Origin: Elusimicrobia bacterium GWA2_69_24
GTDB taxonomy: Bacteria; Elusimicrobiota; Elusimicrobia; UBA1565
Assembly (NCBI GenBank): GCA_001799695.1
Contig: MGTY01000046.1
Location: forward strand, 1 to 57,945
DNA length: 57,945 bases
Reading direction: 5' to 3'
The notes beneath the pieces were generated by a model. It had not been told where the DNA came from. It was given only the letters and a program-made list of their open reading frames with translations, and did not search any database. Each line of letters begins with the position of its first letter. Position 1 is the first letter of the stretch. Made by a program: the position numbers and the translations under genes. Of this stretch, positions 16,220 through 24,732 are shown piece after piece.

Positions 16220-17466
16220 ACCCCTACCTGCTGTTCATCCTGGCGGCCTTGGCCGGGGCCTATGCGTTGGAGCGGATCGCCGAGGCCTTGGACCTGCGCC
16301 GCCTGTCGCCCGACGTCCCCGAGGAGTTCCGCGGGGCGTACGACCCCGAGCGCTACCGCCGTTCCCAGGAATATCTGCGCGCGCGGACGCGGTTCTCCAT
16401 CGCGGCGGATACGCTCACGACCGCGTTCACGGTCGCCTTCATCCTGCTGGGAGGGTTCGGCTTCGTCGACCGCTTAGCCCGGGGCTTCGAGTCGGGGCCC
16501 ATCGGCACGGGTCTGCTCTTCTTCGGGGTCTTGGGCCTCGGGAACGAGTTCCTGGGACTGCCGCTGAGCGTCTATCACACCTTCGTCATCGAGGCGCGCT
16601 TCGGCTTCAACAAGACCACTCCCAGGACCTTCGTTCTGGACCTTCTGAAGGGGTGGGCCCTCGCCGCCCTGCTGGGAGGGGCGCTCGGCAGCATCCTTCT
16701 CAAGCTGTTCGGGGAGGCGGGGCCGGGGGCGTGGCTCTGGTGCTGGGGAGCCGCGACGGCCTTCTCCCTGGGGGTCGCCTTCCTGGCGCCGGTGCTCCTC
16801 CTGCCTCTCTTCAACCGGTTCACGCCCTTGCCCGAAGGGGAACTGCGCAGCGCGCTCGAAGCCCTGGCGCGCCGCGAAGGTTTCCGGCTCAGCGGGGTCT
16901 TCACCATGGACGGCTCGCGCCGCTCCACGAAGGGGAACGCCTTCTTCACGGGTTTCGGCCGGACGCGGCGCATCGCCCTCTACGACACGCTGGTGTCCAA
17001 GCATCCCGGGGAAGAGATCGCGGCCATCCTCGCGCACGAGATCGGCCATTGCCGCAAGCGCCATGTGCCCATCGGGATGGCGATATCCGTGCTCCTGAGC
17101 GGGTTCATGCTCTTCCTCCTGTCCCGTTTCCTCAACAACCGGGAGCTGTTCGACGCCTTTCAGGTGGCCGACCTCTCGGTGCACGCCAGCCTGACCTTCT
17201 TCGGCTTCCTTTACGCTCCCCTGGGGCTCATCCTCAGTCTGCCCCGGCTGGCTTTGTCCCGCCGCTTCGAGCGCGAGGCGGACGAGTTCGCGGCTCGGGC
17301 CTGCGGCTCGGGTGTTGCCCTCGCCGCGGCGCTCCGGCGCTTGAGCGCGGACAACCTGTCGAACCTCACGCCGCATCCCTTCGGCGTGTTCCTGCATCAC
17401 GGCCACCCCCCGGTCCTGGAGAGGATCCGGTTCCTGCAGGGTCTTCCATGCGGGGAAAGCTCCTAG
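16216..17466 (+). CDS. M48-family membrane zinc peptidase (Ste24/HtpX type)
   Basis: 416 residues from a GTG overlapping the previous stop. Several transmembrane helices flank the peptidase core. The zinc motif is HEIGH (274-278) in AHEIGHCRKRH, and the third ligand Glu lies in EREADEFAA. The overall layout, with an N-terminal membrane domain and the NAFFTGFG segment, is that of CAAX prenyl endopeptidase Ste24-like bacterial proteins. It likely cleaves membrane or lipidated proteins. Its end overlaps the SGNH gene by 19 nt. Confidence 0.9.
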   Translation: MNPYLLFILAALAGAYALERIAEALDLRRLSPDVPEEFRGAYDPERYRRSQEYLRARTRFSIAADTLTTAFTVAFILLGGFGFVDRLARGFESGPIGTGLLFFGVLGLGNEFLGLPLSVYHTFVIEARFGFNKTTPRTFVLDLLKGWALAALLGGALGSILLKLFGEAGPGAWLWCWGAATAFSLGVAFLAPVLLLPLFNRFTPLPEGELRSALEALARREGFRLSGVFTMDGSRRSTKGNAFFTGFGRTRRIALYDTLVSKHPGEEIAAILAHEIGHCRKRHVPIGMAISVLLSGFMLFLLSRFLNNRELFDAFQVADLSVHASLTFFGFLYAPLGLILSLPRLALSRRFEREADEFAARACGSGVALAAALRRLSADNLSNLTPHPFGVFLHHGHPPVLERIRFLQGLPCGESS

Positions 17467-18941
17467 CCGTCGCGGCCGTTCTCCTGCTCGCGGAGGGTCT
17501 CCTGCGCGGATACGTCCATCTCGCGGAGGCGTGGCGCCGCGGACGCGGTCCGGCCTCCGGCCGGATCTGGTGCGTAGGCGATTCCAACACCCGCGGCGAC
17601 GGCGCCGCGCAGGGGCAGGGCTATCCGGAGCAACTGGGGCGGGCGCTGGGGGAGCCGGTGTTGAACCTGGGGGCCGGCGGGTCCAACTCCGCCCAGACGC
17701 TGGACCGGCTCGAACGCCGGCTCGAGCGGGACGCTTCGCCGGCGACCGTCTTCTTCCTGGCCGGGGGCAATGACGGCTGGAATCTGCGCGAGGTCGACCT
17801 CGCGCTGCTGCGGGACTCCCGGGGGGACCGCATCCTGCGCTCGCTGCAGGGGATCCGCCTCTTCCAGGCGGCGCGCTACGTCGTCCTCCGGGTGCTCCCC
17901 CGCCGGGGGCCCGCCCTGGGGCCGAGAGGCGAAGCCCTGGACCTGACCGCCGCGGCGTTGAACGCCGGGGACTATCCCAAGGCCCTGGAGCAGTTCGAGC
18001 GCTTCCGGGGCGCGGATCCCGGCGGGCGCATCCGCTTCTCCACCGGCATGGACGAGGATCTGATCCTTCAGGAACTGCGTCGGCTGGCCTTGATGCAGAA
18101 GGGAGCGGGGGAGCCGTCTCTCTATGCGGCGCCGCCGCCCCCGGGCCTGACCACGGACGAGGCCTGTCTGTATCATCTGGGCCGGGGCTGGTGGCGCCTG
18201 GCTCAAGGGGACCCCGGCGCCGCCGCCGAGGATTTCCGGCATCTGCTGGGGCTCCGGTTCAACCCCATCCAACGCGCCGAGGCGCTCCAGGGGGCGGGTT
18301 GGTGTCTGCTCCGGCAGGGGAAACCCCGGGAGGCGCAGGAGCGTTTCAGAGCGGTTCTTAAGGAAGGAGACGTTCCCGTGAGGCAGGCGCGGTTCTTTTG
18401 GACGCACGCGGGCCTCGTCCTGGCCGCGTCCGATGCGGGAGACCGGCAGGGGGCCCGGCGCGCACGGGAGCGGCTGCCGGCGCCGATATCCCCCGCGGAA
18501 GTCCGCGCGGCGGACCGGCTCGGGGGCCAAGGGGCCCCCGCCCTCGCAGGCGAAGGTCGTGCTCCTCTCGCCGGAGAGGGCGGCGGGGTCCCGCTCACCT
18601 CCTATCTGGAATGCCGGGACCATCTGCTCTTTCAGCCGGAGGTCGACGCCGGGTCCCGCGGGCGCGTCCTCGCCTTCTACCTCTCCCGGCTCAAGGTCCT
18701 TTCGGAGCGGCGCCATTTCCGGGCCGTGGTCCTCACCTATCCCCAGCAGTCGGCCGCCGGAGTGAACGGCAGGATCCGGGAGGCGGCCGCGGAGTTGGGG
18801 CTGCCGGTCGTCGAACTGGAGGGCATCCTCGTGGACGCCGCGGGGCGGCGCTTCGTGTCCCGGGACGGCTACCATCCGGATGCCGAGGGCTATCGCCGGA
18901 TCGCGGAAAGGGTACGCCGGACGGAGTTTGCGAAGGGCTGA
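17448..18941 (+). CDS. SGNH/GDSL hydrolase with large helical insert
   Basis: 497 residues. An N-terminal hydrophobic signal/anchor (LLAVAAVLLLAEGLLRG) is followed by the nucleophile motif CVGDSNT (S46), the Gly block NLGAGGSN and the Asn block FLAGGND. About 300 residues of TPR-like helical sequence follow. The catalytic Asp/His motif DGYHPDAEGY sits near the C-terminus. The SGNH core is therefore split by the insert. It likely acts as a periplasmic esterase or acyltransferase-type enzyme on envelope glycans. Residues around nt 18520-18590 (GAPALAGEGRAPLAGEGGG) look like an inserted in-frame repeat, related to one in NagZ. Confidence 0.8.
   Translation: MRGKLLAVAAVLLLAEGLLRGYVHLAEAWRRGRGPASGRIWCVGDSNTRGDGAAQGQGYPEQLGRALGEPVLNLGAGGSNSAQTLDRLERRLERDASPATVFFLAGGNDGWNLREVDLALLRDSRGDRILRSLQGIRLFQAARYVVLRVLPRRGPALGPRGEALDLTAAALNAGDYPKALEQFERFRGADPGGRIRFSTGMDEDLILQELRRLALMQKGAGEPSLYAAPPPPGLTTDEACLYHLGRGWWRLAQGDPGAAAEDFRHLLGLRFNPIQRAEALQGAGWCLLRQGKPREAQERFRAVLKEGDVPVRQARFFWTHAGLVLAASDAGDRQGARRARERLPAPISPAEVRAADRLGGQGAPALAGEGRAPLAGEGGGVPLTSYLECRDHLLFQPEVDAGSRGRVLAFYLSRLKVLSERRHFRAVVLTYPQQSAAGVNGRIREAAAELGLPVVELEGILVDAAGRRFVSRDGYHPDAEGYRRIAERVRRTEFAKG
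18521..18582 (+). repeat. In-frame palindrome-bearing repeat in the SGNH gene
   Basis: A palindrome with arms CGGGGGCC (18521-18528) and GGCCCCCG (18533-18540) is followed by a segment whose 18531-18582 part aligns without gaps to NagZ 44396-44447. By hand count about 41 of 52 bases match, in the same reading frame. It encodes GAPALAGEGRAPLAGEGG in the linker between the helical insert and the C-terminal part of the enzyme. Confidence 0.6.
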
Positions 18942-18947
18942 CGGCGG

Positions 18948-21185
18948 CTACTTCGCGGCGCGGACCAGCACGCGCACGCCGTGGGCGGGGACCTCGACGA
19001 AGACCTTGGCTCCGCCGCCCTGCGCCGCGTGGGCCTTGATCGCGTAGCCCGCGTCCAGCGCGTCGGAGAGCCCGGTCCCGGCGGGGGTGAGCCCGCCGTC
19101 CACCCACATCTCGGCGTTGCGGGCCTCGCCGGAGGTGTTCATGACCACCACGACTTCCTTCCCCTCGTGGATGCGGCTGAAGGCGAAGATGCCGGGGCCG
19201 TTCGGGTCGGACCAGCGGATGAACTGGTCGCCCAGGCTCAGGGCGGGATGGGCCTTGCGCGCTTCGGCGAAGGCGCGGACGGCCTGGTAGAGGGGGGCCT
19301 GCGTGTCGAAGTTGTCGTCCTTCCCGCTGGGCTTGAACTTCCCGCCGGGGAACATGTCCTCGCGGAAGCCGTCCATCCCGAGTTTCTCCATGCCCGGCAT
19401 CTGCCGGAAGGCCTGCTCGGTGCCGTAGAAGATGAAGGGGATTCCCATGGAGAAGAGGGTGAAAGCCAGGGCCACCTTGGCAACTCCCAGGGGCTGACCG
19501 TCGTTCAGGAAGCGGGGCTTGTCCTGGTTGTCCATGAAGCGCACCAGGCGTTTCATCATGCCGCCCATGGCCCCGCGGACGAAGTTGAAGCCGTTCTCCA
19601 GCCAGCGCGTCGGGCCCTTGCCGTGCAGCGCGTCGTTGTCCGTGAAATAGTTGGGGTAGTTGAAGGCCGCGTCCAGCCGCCCGCTGCCGAGCTCGGGCTT
19701 GATCGCGTTGGGGTCGCCGTGGTAGATCTCGCCGAGGATGAGGAAGTTGTCCTTGCCGAGCTTGGCTCCGTACTCGCGGATCTCCTTGAAGAAGCGGGTC
19801 CAGAAGGAGGGGGCCACGTGGGGGTAGGTGTCGAGGCGGAAGCCGTCCACGTCCGTCTCCTTCATCCACCACTTGGCGATCTTGAGCAGGATGTCCTGGG
19901 TGGCGGGGCGCTCGGTGGCCAGGTGGTTGAGGCCGCCGGGGAAGTCGCCGTACTTCATCTGCTCCTCGTTGTGCCAGTCGTCGATGGAGCCGCGGCGGTG
20001 ATAGTGGTTCTCGTCCTTGAGTTCCGTGGGTTGGAGCCCGTACTTCCAGCCCTTGATCTTCTTGGGGGAGGGGCCGAACTTCCAGCCGCCCTCGTATTCG
20101 ATGAGGGGTCCGATGTGGTTGAAGACCACGTCCAGGACGATGCGCATCCCGCGCTTATGCGCCTCGCTGACGAGCTGCTGGAAGTCCGCCATGGTGCCGA
20201 GGCTCGGATCCACGGCCATGAAGTGGATGGGCCAGTAGTTGTGGTAGGCGGCGGGCAGGCTCATGTAGAGGGGGTTGACCAAAAGCGTGGTGACGCCCAG
20301 GCCCTGGATGTAGTCGAGCCGCTCCAGGAGGCCCTTGATGTTGCCGCCGTGACGGGTGGTGGCAAGCTTCGGGTCCCCCCAGGACTTATGATCCTTGGAC
20401 CGTCCGAAGCGGTCCAGCATCACCGAGTAGATGATCTCACCCTCCCAGTTTTTGGGGGAGGGGGTGAACTTCGCGTCCGCCGGGACTTCCAGGGAAGCCT
20501 CCGCGACCGTGCGGGGCGCCTCTTTCGGGACGGCGGGGATGCTGTCCCAGCCGAGGTCGGGTTCGTCGGCCGCCTTGGCTTCGAGAGAGGCCAGACCCTG
20601 TTCTGCCGAGGAGAGGGCGAAGCGCTCGACCGTCTTGAGGACCTTCTCCGCGTGCTCGGTGTCCACCTGGGCGCCGGAAAGGGGCTGGTCGTCGCCTATG
20701 CCGGAGATCTTCTGCCCGGGGCCCACCTCCGGGATCGCCCGCTGGGCGGGCGAGAGCGGGGTCTCCGGGTGCGAGCGCCGCGCCGCGCCCCGGATGGTCG
20801 AGGCCGGCAGGACCGGGGAAACGGCCGTCGGCGTCACCGCCGGGTTCTGCGAGACCGTGTTGGGCAGGGACCGCCCGGCTTGGAGCACCGTGCCGGAGAT
20901 CAAAGAGGGGGAGACCGCGGGCTGGAGGTTGGAGACCCCGGGCAGGGTCGCGCTCAGTCTCCCGAGCCCTGGGCTGCGGACCTCGAGGCCGTTGAGGGTG
21001 ACGGGCGAGAGGCTGCCCACCGCGCTCCCCGCGGCGCCGACCCCGGGGCCGACCGGGGTCCCGGTCTGCGGGACGGAGATGATCGCGCTCGCGAGAGCCT
21101 CGGAAACGAAGGGACCCTGCTGGGTGAGCAGCAGGGTCACCGTGAGGACCTTGGCTATGTGCTTGCGGAGGGCTGCGAGCTTCAT
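18948..21185 (-). CDS. Exported GH13 alpha-amylase with Ser/Val/Pro-rich N-terminal module
   Basis: 745 residues from the ATG at 21185, preferred over the ATG one codon upstream because a TAAACT box ends 7 nt before it. A signal peptide (VLTVTLLLTQQGPFVSEALA) is followed by about 200 residues of low-complexity linker beginning SVPQT...GAAGSAVGSLS, shared with the protein at 1-1800. The GH13 barrel then starts at IIYSVMLDRFG. Catalytic residues: Asp in VDGFRLDTYPH, Glu in LILGEIYHG, Asp in FMDNQDKPRF. It probably hydrolyses starch-like glucans at the cell surface. It is divergent from the second amylase. Confidence 0.9.
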   Translation of the reverse strand: MKLAALRKHIAKVLTVTLLLTQQGPFVSEALASAIISVPQTGTPVGPGVGAAGSAVGSLSPVTLNGLEVRSPGLGRLSATLPGVSNLQPAVSPSLISGTVLQAGRSLPNTVSQNPAVTPTAVSPVLPASTIRGAARRSHPETPLSPAQRAIPEVGPGQKISGIGDDQPLSGAQVDTEHAEKVLKTVERFALSSAEQGLASLEAKAADEPDLGWDSIPAVPKEAPRTVAEASLEVPADAKFTPSPKNWEGEIIYSVMLDRFGRSKDHKSWGDPKLATTRHGGNIKGLLERLDYIQGLGVTTLLVNPLYMSLPAAYHNYWPIHFMAVDPSLGTMADFQQLVSEAHKRGMRIVLDVVFNHIGPLIEYEGGWKFGPSPKKIKGWKYGLQPTELKDENHYHRRGSIDDWHNEEQMKYGDFPGGLNHLATERPATQDILLKIAKWWMKETDVDGFRLDTYPHVAPSFWTRFFKEIREYGAKLGKDNFLILGEIYHGDPNAIKPELGSGRLDAAFNYPNYFTDNDALHGKGPTRWLENGFNFVRGAMGGMMKRLVRFMDNQDKPRFLNDGQPLGVAKVALAFTLFSMGIPFIFYGTEQAFRQMPGMEKLGMDGFREDMFPGGKFKPSGKDDNFDTQAPLYQAVRAFAEARKAHPALSLGDQFIRWSDPNGPGIFAFSRIHEGKEVVVVMNTSGEARNAEMWVDGGLTPAGTGLSDALDAGYAIKAHAAQGGGAKVFVEVPAHGVRVLVRAAK

Positions 21186-21192
21186 CATTAGG

Positions 21193-21198
21193 AGTTTA
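21193..21198 (-). promoter_or_regulatory. -10 element TAAACT upstream of the first amylase
   Basis: TAAACT on the minus strand ends 7 nt before the ATG at 21185. No clear -35. Spacing matches the leaderless pattern seen elsewhere. Confidence 0.4.
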
Positions 21199-21309
21199 GT
21201 CCCCTATGTGGAAAGGCACCTGGGCCATGGAGGCAAAATGGGCCTGAAAGGAGGCCTATATGCGTTTGGGCCCTCCGGGTCTGAGGCTCCGGAGCGGCCG
21301 TCGGTGTTG

Positions 21310-21315
21310 TAGAAT
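21310..21315 (+). promoter_or_regulatory. -10 element TAGAAT upstream of the second amylase
   Basis: TAGAAT ends 6 nt before the GTG at 21322. No convincing -35 lies 17 bp upstream. Confidence 0.45.
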
Positions 21316-21321
21316 AGCCGG

Positions 21322-23994
21322 GTGAAACCTCCCATCGCGCTCCCGCTGGTCCTTCTGATGGGCGCGGCGGTCGGCGCCCAGGCTGGGGCCGCTGCCGCGT
21401 CGCCGGCCCATGCGCCTGACGCCCGTCCTGAGGCGGCGCAGGGCGGGGCCGCTGCCGCGTCGCCCGATTGGCGGGACCAGGTCGTGTATTTCCTGATGAC
21501 CGACCGCTTTGCGGACGGCGATCCCGCCAACAACGACCAGGGACACAAGGAGTACGGCCCGGCGGATGGGAACCTCTACAGCGGCGGCGACCTGGAGGGC
21601 ATCCGGCGGAAGCTCGATTACATCCAGGGTCTGGGGGCCACGGCGGTCTGGCTCACGCCGCCCGTCGCCAACGTCTGGTACGATCCGGTCCTGAAGATGG
21701 CCGGCTACCACGGCTACTGGGCCGAGAACTTCAAGAAGGTGGACGCGCATCTCGGGACGCTGGAGGATTACCGGCGGCTTTCCGCCGAGCTCCATGGCCG
21801 CGGCATGTTCCTCATCCAGGACATCGTGGCCAACCACACCGGCGACTTCTTCGACTACGCCGGGAAATACGACCCGGTCCGCGCCGAGGCGAATTTCCGC
21901 CTCAAGGAAGGGGTGTTCCCGCCCCGGCCCTCCCAGCCGCCGTTCGACCGCAACGACGTCACCCAGCCCGACCATAAGCGGTCCGCGGTCTACCATTGGA
22001 CGCCCGGGATCACGGACTACCACGACGAGGGCCAGCGGCTGACTTATCAAATGAGCGGCTTGGACGACCTGAACACGGCCAATCCCGCGGTACGCGAGGC
22101 CCTGCGCGACGCCTACGATTTTTGGATCAGCACGGCGGACGTGGACGGCTTCCGCATCGACACGGCGCATTTCGTCGAGCACGGCTTCTGGCACGACTTC
22201 ATCCACTCCACGGCCGCGGCCGCTCCCGGGGTGCGGACCTTCGCGGCCGGCCTGGGCAAGAAGGATTTCCTGACTTTCGGCGAGGTGTGGCTGAACCCCA
22301 CGCCGTTCTCGGACCAGGAGGAGAAGCAGGCCGCCCGCTACCTGGGGACCGGCCCCCGGCCGGAGATGGGCGCCATCCTCAACTTCCCGCTGACCTTCGA
22401 CTTGCGGGCCGTGTTCGCCAAGGGGGCTCCCCCGGCGCGGCTCAAGTACCGGCTGGACGGCTTGAACCGGCATTTCAAGGGCGGGCGCGCTTCCGTCAAC
22501 TTCGTGGACAATCACGACATGTCGCGCTTCCTGTCGGAGGGTTCGGAGCGCAGCCTGGCCCAGGCGCTGGCGCTGGTGTTCACGGTCCCAGGCATCCCCG
22601 TGGTCTACATGGGCACCGAGCAGGGGAGGACCGAGACGCGCTCCGCGATGTTCGCCGCGGGCTTCCAGTCCGGAGGGCATGACCATTTCGACGCGGCGCA
22701 GCCCGTCTACGGGCTGATCCGGGAGCTCGCGGCCTTGCGGCGGGACAACGCCGCCTTCCGGCGCGGGAAGCTGACCCCGCTCTACGGCGCCCCCAACGCC
22801 GCGGGGCCGCTGGCCTACCGGCTCGACGAAGGCAAGAACCGCTGTCTCGTCATCTTCAACACCGCGGAGGAGGAGGCTTTGCTGGCGGAGCTCGAGACCG
22901 GACTCCCGGAGGGGACGCTCCTGGACTCCCTCTTCGCCCGCGGCGTCGACCCCAAGCAGCGGCAAGCCGGCAAGGGGGGGCGGCTCACCCTGGCGCTGCC
23001 CGCGCGCTCCATCCTGGTCCTCCAGGGCGCGGGCCAGCGGGCGCCCATCCCCGAGTCTAAAGGAAAAGTGTCCATAACCGGCGTTCCGGACAAGCCGGTG
23101 TCCGGCGCGGCCGCGTTCTCCGGGACCGCGGAGGGCGTCGAGGGCGTGGTCCTGATCGTGGACGGGCGCGTCCGGCGCCCGGTCCGCGCGGCCCTGCGGC
23201 CCGACGGGAAGTGGACCGCCTCCGTCCCAGCCGCCGCGCTGGCGGACGGCGAGCATTCCGTGGTGGCGGCGGCGCCCGGGGGCGCGGGGCTGCTGGTTTC
23301 CAAGCCGCGCTCCTTCAAGGTCGCGGTGCCGTGGACCCTGGCCAAGGAAGCCGTCGACCCGGTCGGGGACGACCGGGGCCCGTCCGGCGCCTACGCCTAT
23401 CCCCTGGCCGACGGGTTCCAGGGCCGGGGGGACATCGCGAAGCTCTCCCTTTACCGGCGCGGTCCGGCGGCGAAGCTGGTCATCAAAATGTCCCAGGGAC
23501 TCTCCGAGGCCTGGAACCCGATCTTCGGGTTCGACCATGTCTGCTTCGACGTGTACATCGCCTTCCCGGAGGGCGCGGCCGGGCGGCCGGGGGCGGCGCT
23601 CCTGCCCCGCCTGAACGCGTCGTTCCCGGGCGGGAGCCCAGGGGCCTCCGCCCTCGCGGGCGCAGGTTGGGACTTCGCGGCTTTCCTCGCGGGCTGGAAG
23701 GTCGGACTCTACGGAGCCGAGGGCGCGACCGCGGACGCTTTCGGGGCGCAGCTCCATCCGGCCCCCAAGGTCACGGCGGACAAGAAGGTCGGGACGCTCG
23801 AGGTGCTCTTCGACCTGGACGCCTTCAAGGGGCTCCCCTCCTTCGACGGGGCCCGCTTCTACGTGACGACCTGGGACTACGACGGGGTTGAGGGAGCCTT
23901 GCGGCCCCTCGGGCCCAAGCCGGGCGATTACGCGTTCGGGGGCGGCGAGCCGGGAGCGCCCCGCATCATGGACGACGCGTCCCTGGCCCCTTGA
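21322..23994 (+). CDS. Secreted GH13 amylase with C-terminal glucodextranase-type domain
   Basis: 890 residues. The signal peptide is followed by a short Ala-rich linker carrying a 60-bp-period duplication. The GH13 domain begins at VVYFLMTDRFADGD, with VDGFRIDTAHFVEH (nucleophile Asp), FLTFGEVWLN (acid/base Glu) and FVDNHDMSRF (third Asp). After the amylase C-domain there is an Ig-like segment (KGKVSITGVPDKPVSG). The last part, about 220 residues (PWTLAKEAVDPVGDD...FGFDHVCFDVYIAFP), matches the C-terminal domain of glucodextranase and related pullulanases, likely glucan-binding. It probably provides maltooligosaccharides for the importer at 30386-36070. Confidence 0.9.
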   Translation: MKPPIALPLVLLMGAAVGAQAGAAAASPAHAPDARPEAAQGGAAAASPDWRDQVVYFLMTDRFADGDPANNDQGHKEYGPADGNLYSGGDLEGIRRKLDYIQGLGATAVWLTPPVANVWYDPVLKMAGYHGYWAENFKKVDAHLGTLEDYRRLSAELHGRGMFLIQDIVANHTGDFFDYAGKYDPVRAEANFRLKEGVFPPRPSQPPFDRNDVTQPDHKRSAVYHWTPGITDYHDEGQRLTYQMSGLDDLNTANPAVREALRDAYDFWISTADVDGFRIDTAHFVEHGFWHDFIHSTAAAAPGVRTFAAGLGKKDFLTFGEVWLNPTPFSDQEEKQAARYLGTGPRPEMGAILNFPLTFDLRAVFAKGAPPARLKYRLDGLNRHFKGGRASVNFVDNHDMSRFLSEGSERSLAQALALVFTVPGIPVVYMGTEQGRTETRSAMFAAGFQSGGHDHFDAAQPVYGLIRELAALRRDNAAFRRGKLTPLYGAPNAAGPLAYRLDEGKNRCLVIFNTAEEEALLAELETGLPEGTLLDSLFARGVDPKQRQAGKGGRLTLALPARSILVLQGAGQRAPIPESKGKVSITGVPDKPVSGAAAFSGTAEGVEGVVLIVDGRVRRPVRAALRPDGKWTASVPAAALADGEHSVVAAAPGGAGLLVSKPRSFKVAVPWTLAKEAVDPVGDDRGPSGAYAYPLADGFQGRGDIAKLSLYRRGPAAKLVIKMSQGLSEAWNPIFGFDHVCFDVYIAFPEGAAGRPGAALLPRLNASFPGGSPGASALAGAGWDFAAFLAGWKVGLYGAEGATADAFGAQLHPAPKVTADKKVGTLEVLFDLDAFKGLPSFDGARFYVTTWDYDGVEGALRPLGPKPGDYAFGGGEPGAPRIMDDASLAP
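21385..21464 (+). repeat. 60-bp-period in-frame duplication in the amylase linker
   Basis: GGGGCCGCTGCCGCGTCGCC occurs at 21385-21404 and again at 21445-21464, exactly 60 bp apart. Each copy encodes (G)AAAASP, just after the signal peptide. The stretch 21395-21421 between the copies matches NagZ 44361-44387 at 26 of 27 bases in the same frame. Confidence 0.7.
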
Positions 23995-24009
23995 GCGGAT
24001 CCGGGAGCG

Positions 24010-24711
24010 TCAGGCCGGGGGGGCCAGAAAATATCCGCGTCCCGAGACCGTCCGGAGCCATTCTTCGTTGCCCCAGTGCAGTTTGAGGCGGATCCGGCGC
24101 ACATGCACTTCCACCGTCTTCAGGCTGCCCTCTGAGGGCGCCTCCGCGCCCCAGACATCGTGGTACAGGGCGGTCCGGTCGCGCGGGTCCGGGCTGTGGC
24201 GCGCCAGGTCGAAGAGGACGCCGAACTCCTTCGGCGTCAGATGCGGGTATTCCCGGCCGTCCAAGACGACGAGTTTGCGGTCGAAGTCCAGCCTCAAGGC
24301 GCCCAAGGACACCGTCCGGGACTCCTCCTGGGCAGGCCCCATGGAGCGCCGGAGCAGAGCGCGGCAGCGGGCGAGCAGGCGCTCGCTGCGCACCGGCTTG
24401 GTCAGGTAATCGTCCGCGCCCATGTCGAGGCACGCGACTTCGAGTCCCTCGACATCGTTGCCGGTCAGGATGAGGATGGGGATGCCGGCGGTCGCGGCGT
24501 CCTGCTTGAGCGCCTGGCATACGTCCAGCCCGCGCATGCCGGGCAGGACCAAGTCGAGGAGCACGAGGTCGGGAAGCAGCTCCCGGGCCTTGGCGATCCC
24601 GGTTCTGCCGGTCCCGGCCTCGTGCATGCCGAAGCCGTGCATGGAGAGCACCTGGGACACGGTCTGGCGGAAGGCCGCGTCGTCATCGATCAGGAGGATA
24701 TTGGGGCCCAT
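24010..24711 (-). CDS. OmpR-family response regulator
   Basis: 233 residues. The receiver domain has the acidic pocket DDD near residue 10, phospho-acceptor D53 in LLDLVLPGM, Thr in LILTGND and Lys in LTKPV. The C-terminal winged-helix DNA-binding domain is recognised by LTPKEFGVLFDLA and VEVHVRRIRLKL. It is divergent from the histidine kinase at 24733, with only 21 bp between the start codons, and is presumably its partner. Targets are unknown; the pseudopilin genes downstream of the kinase are candidates. Confidence 0.95.
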   Translation of the reverse strand: MGPNILLIDDDAAFRQTVSQVLSMHGFGMHEAGTGRTGIAKARELLPDLVLLDLVLPGMRGLDVCQALKQDAATAGIPILILTGNDVEGLEVACLDMGADDYLTKPVRSERLLARCRALLRRSMGPAQEESRTVSLGALRLDFDRKLVVLDGREYPHLTPKEFGVLFDLARHSPDPRDRTALYHDVWGAEAPSEGSLKTVEVHVRRIRLKLHWGNEEWLRTVSGRGYFLAPPA

Positions 24712-24719
24712 GGACTGAT

Positions 24720-24729
24720 AGTATATAAG
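24720..24729. promoter_or_regulatory. Overlapping divergent -10 elements between regulator and kinase genes
   Basis: The 21-bp gap between start codons holds AGTATATAAG. The minus strand reads TATACT (24725-24720), ending 8 nt before the regulator ATG at 24711. The plus strand reads TATATA (24722-24727), ending 5 nt before the kinase ATG at 24733. Both transcripts would have almost no leader, and the two -10 boxes share bases, so the promoters should exclude each other. Confidence 0.55.
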
Positions 24730-24732
24730 TGC

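Noticed and set aside
23630-23700. Possible further copy of the NagZ/SGNH repeat in the second amylase (GASALAGAGWDFAAF)
   Set aside because: The similarity is short, and GWDFA belongs to the conserved glucodextranase C-terminal domain.
21256-23757. Long minus-strand frame opposite the second amylase
   Set aside because: The plus strand has a complete GH13 active site and a glucodextranase-type C-terminal domain; the antisense product is compositionally biased and motif-free.
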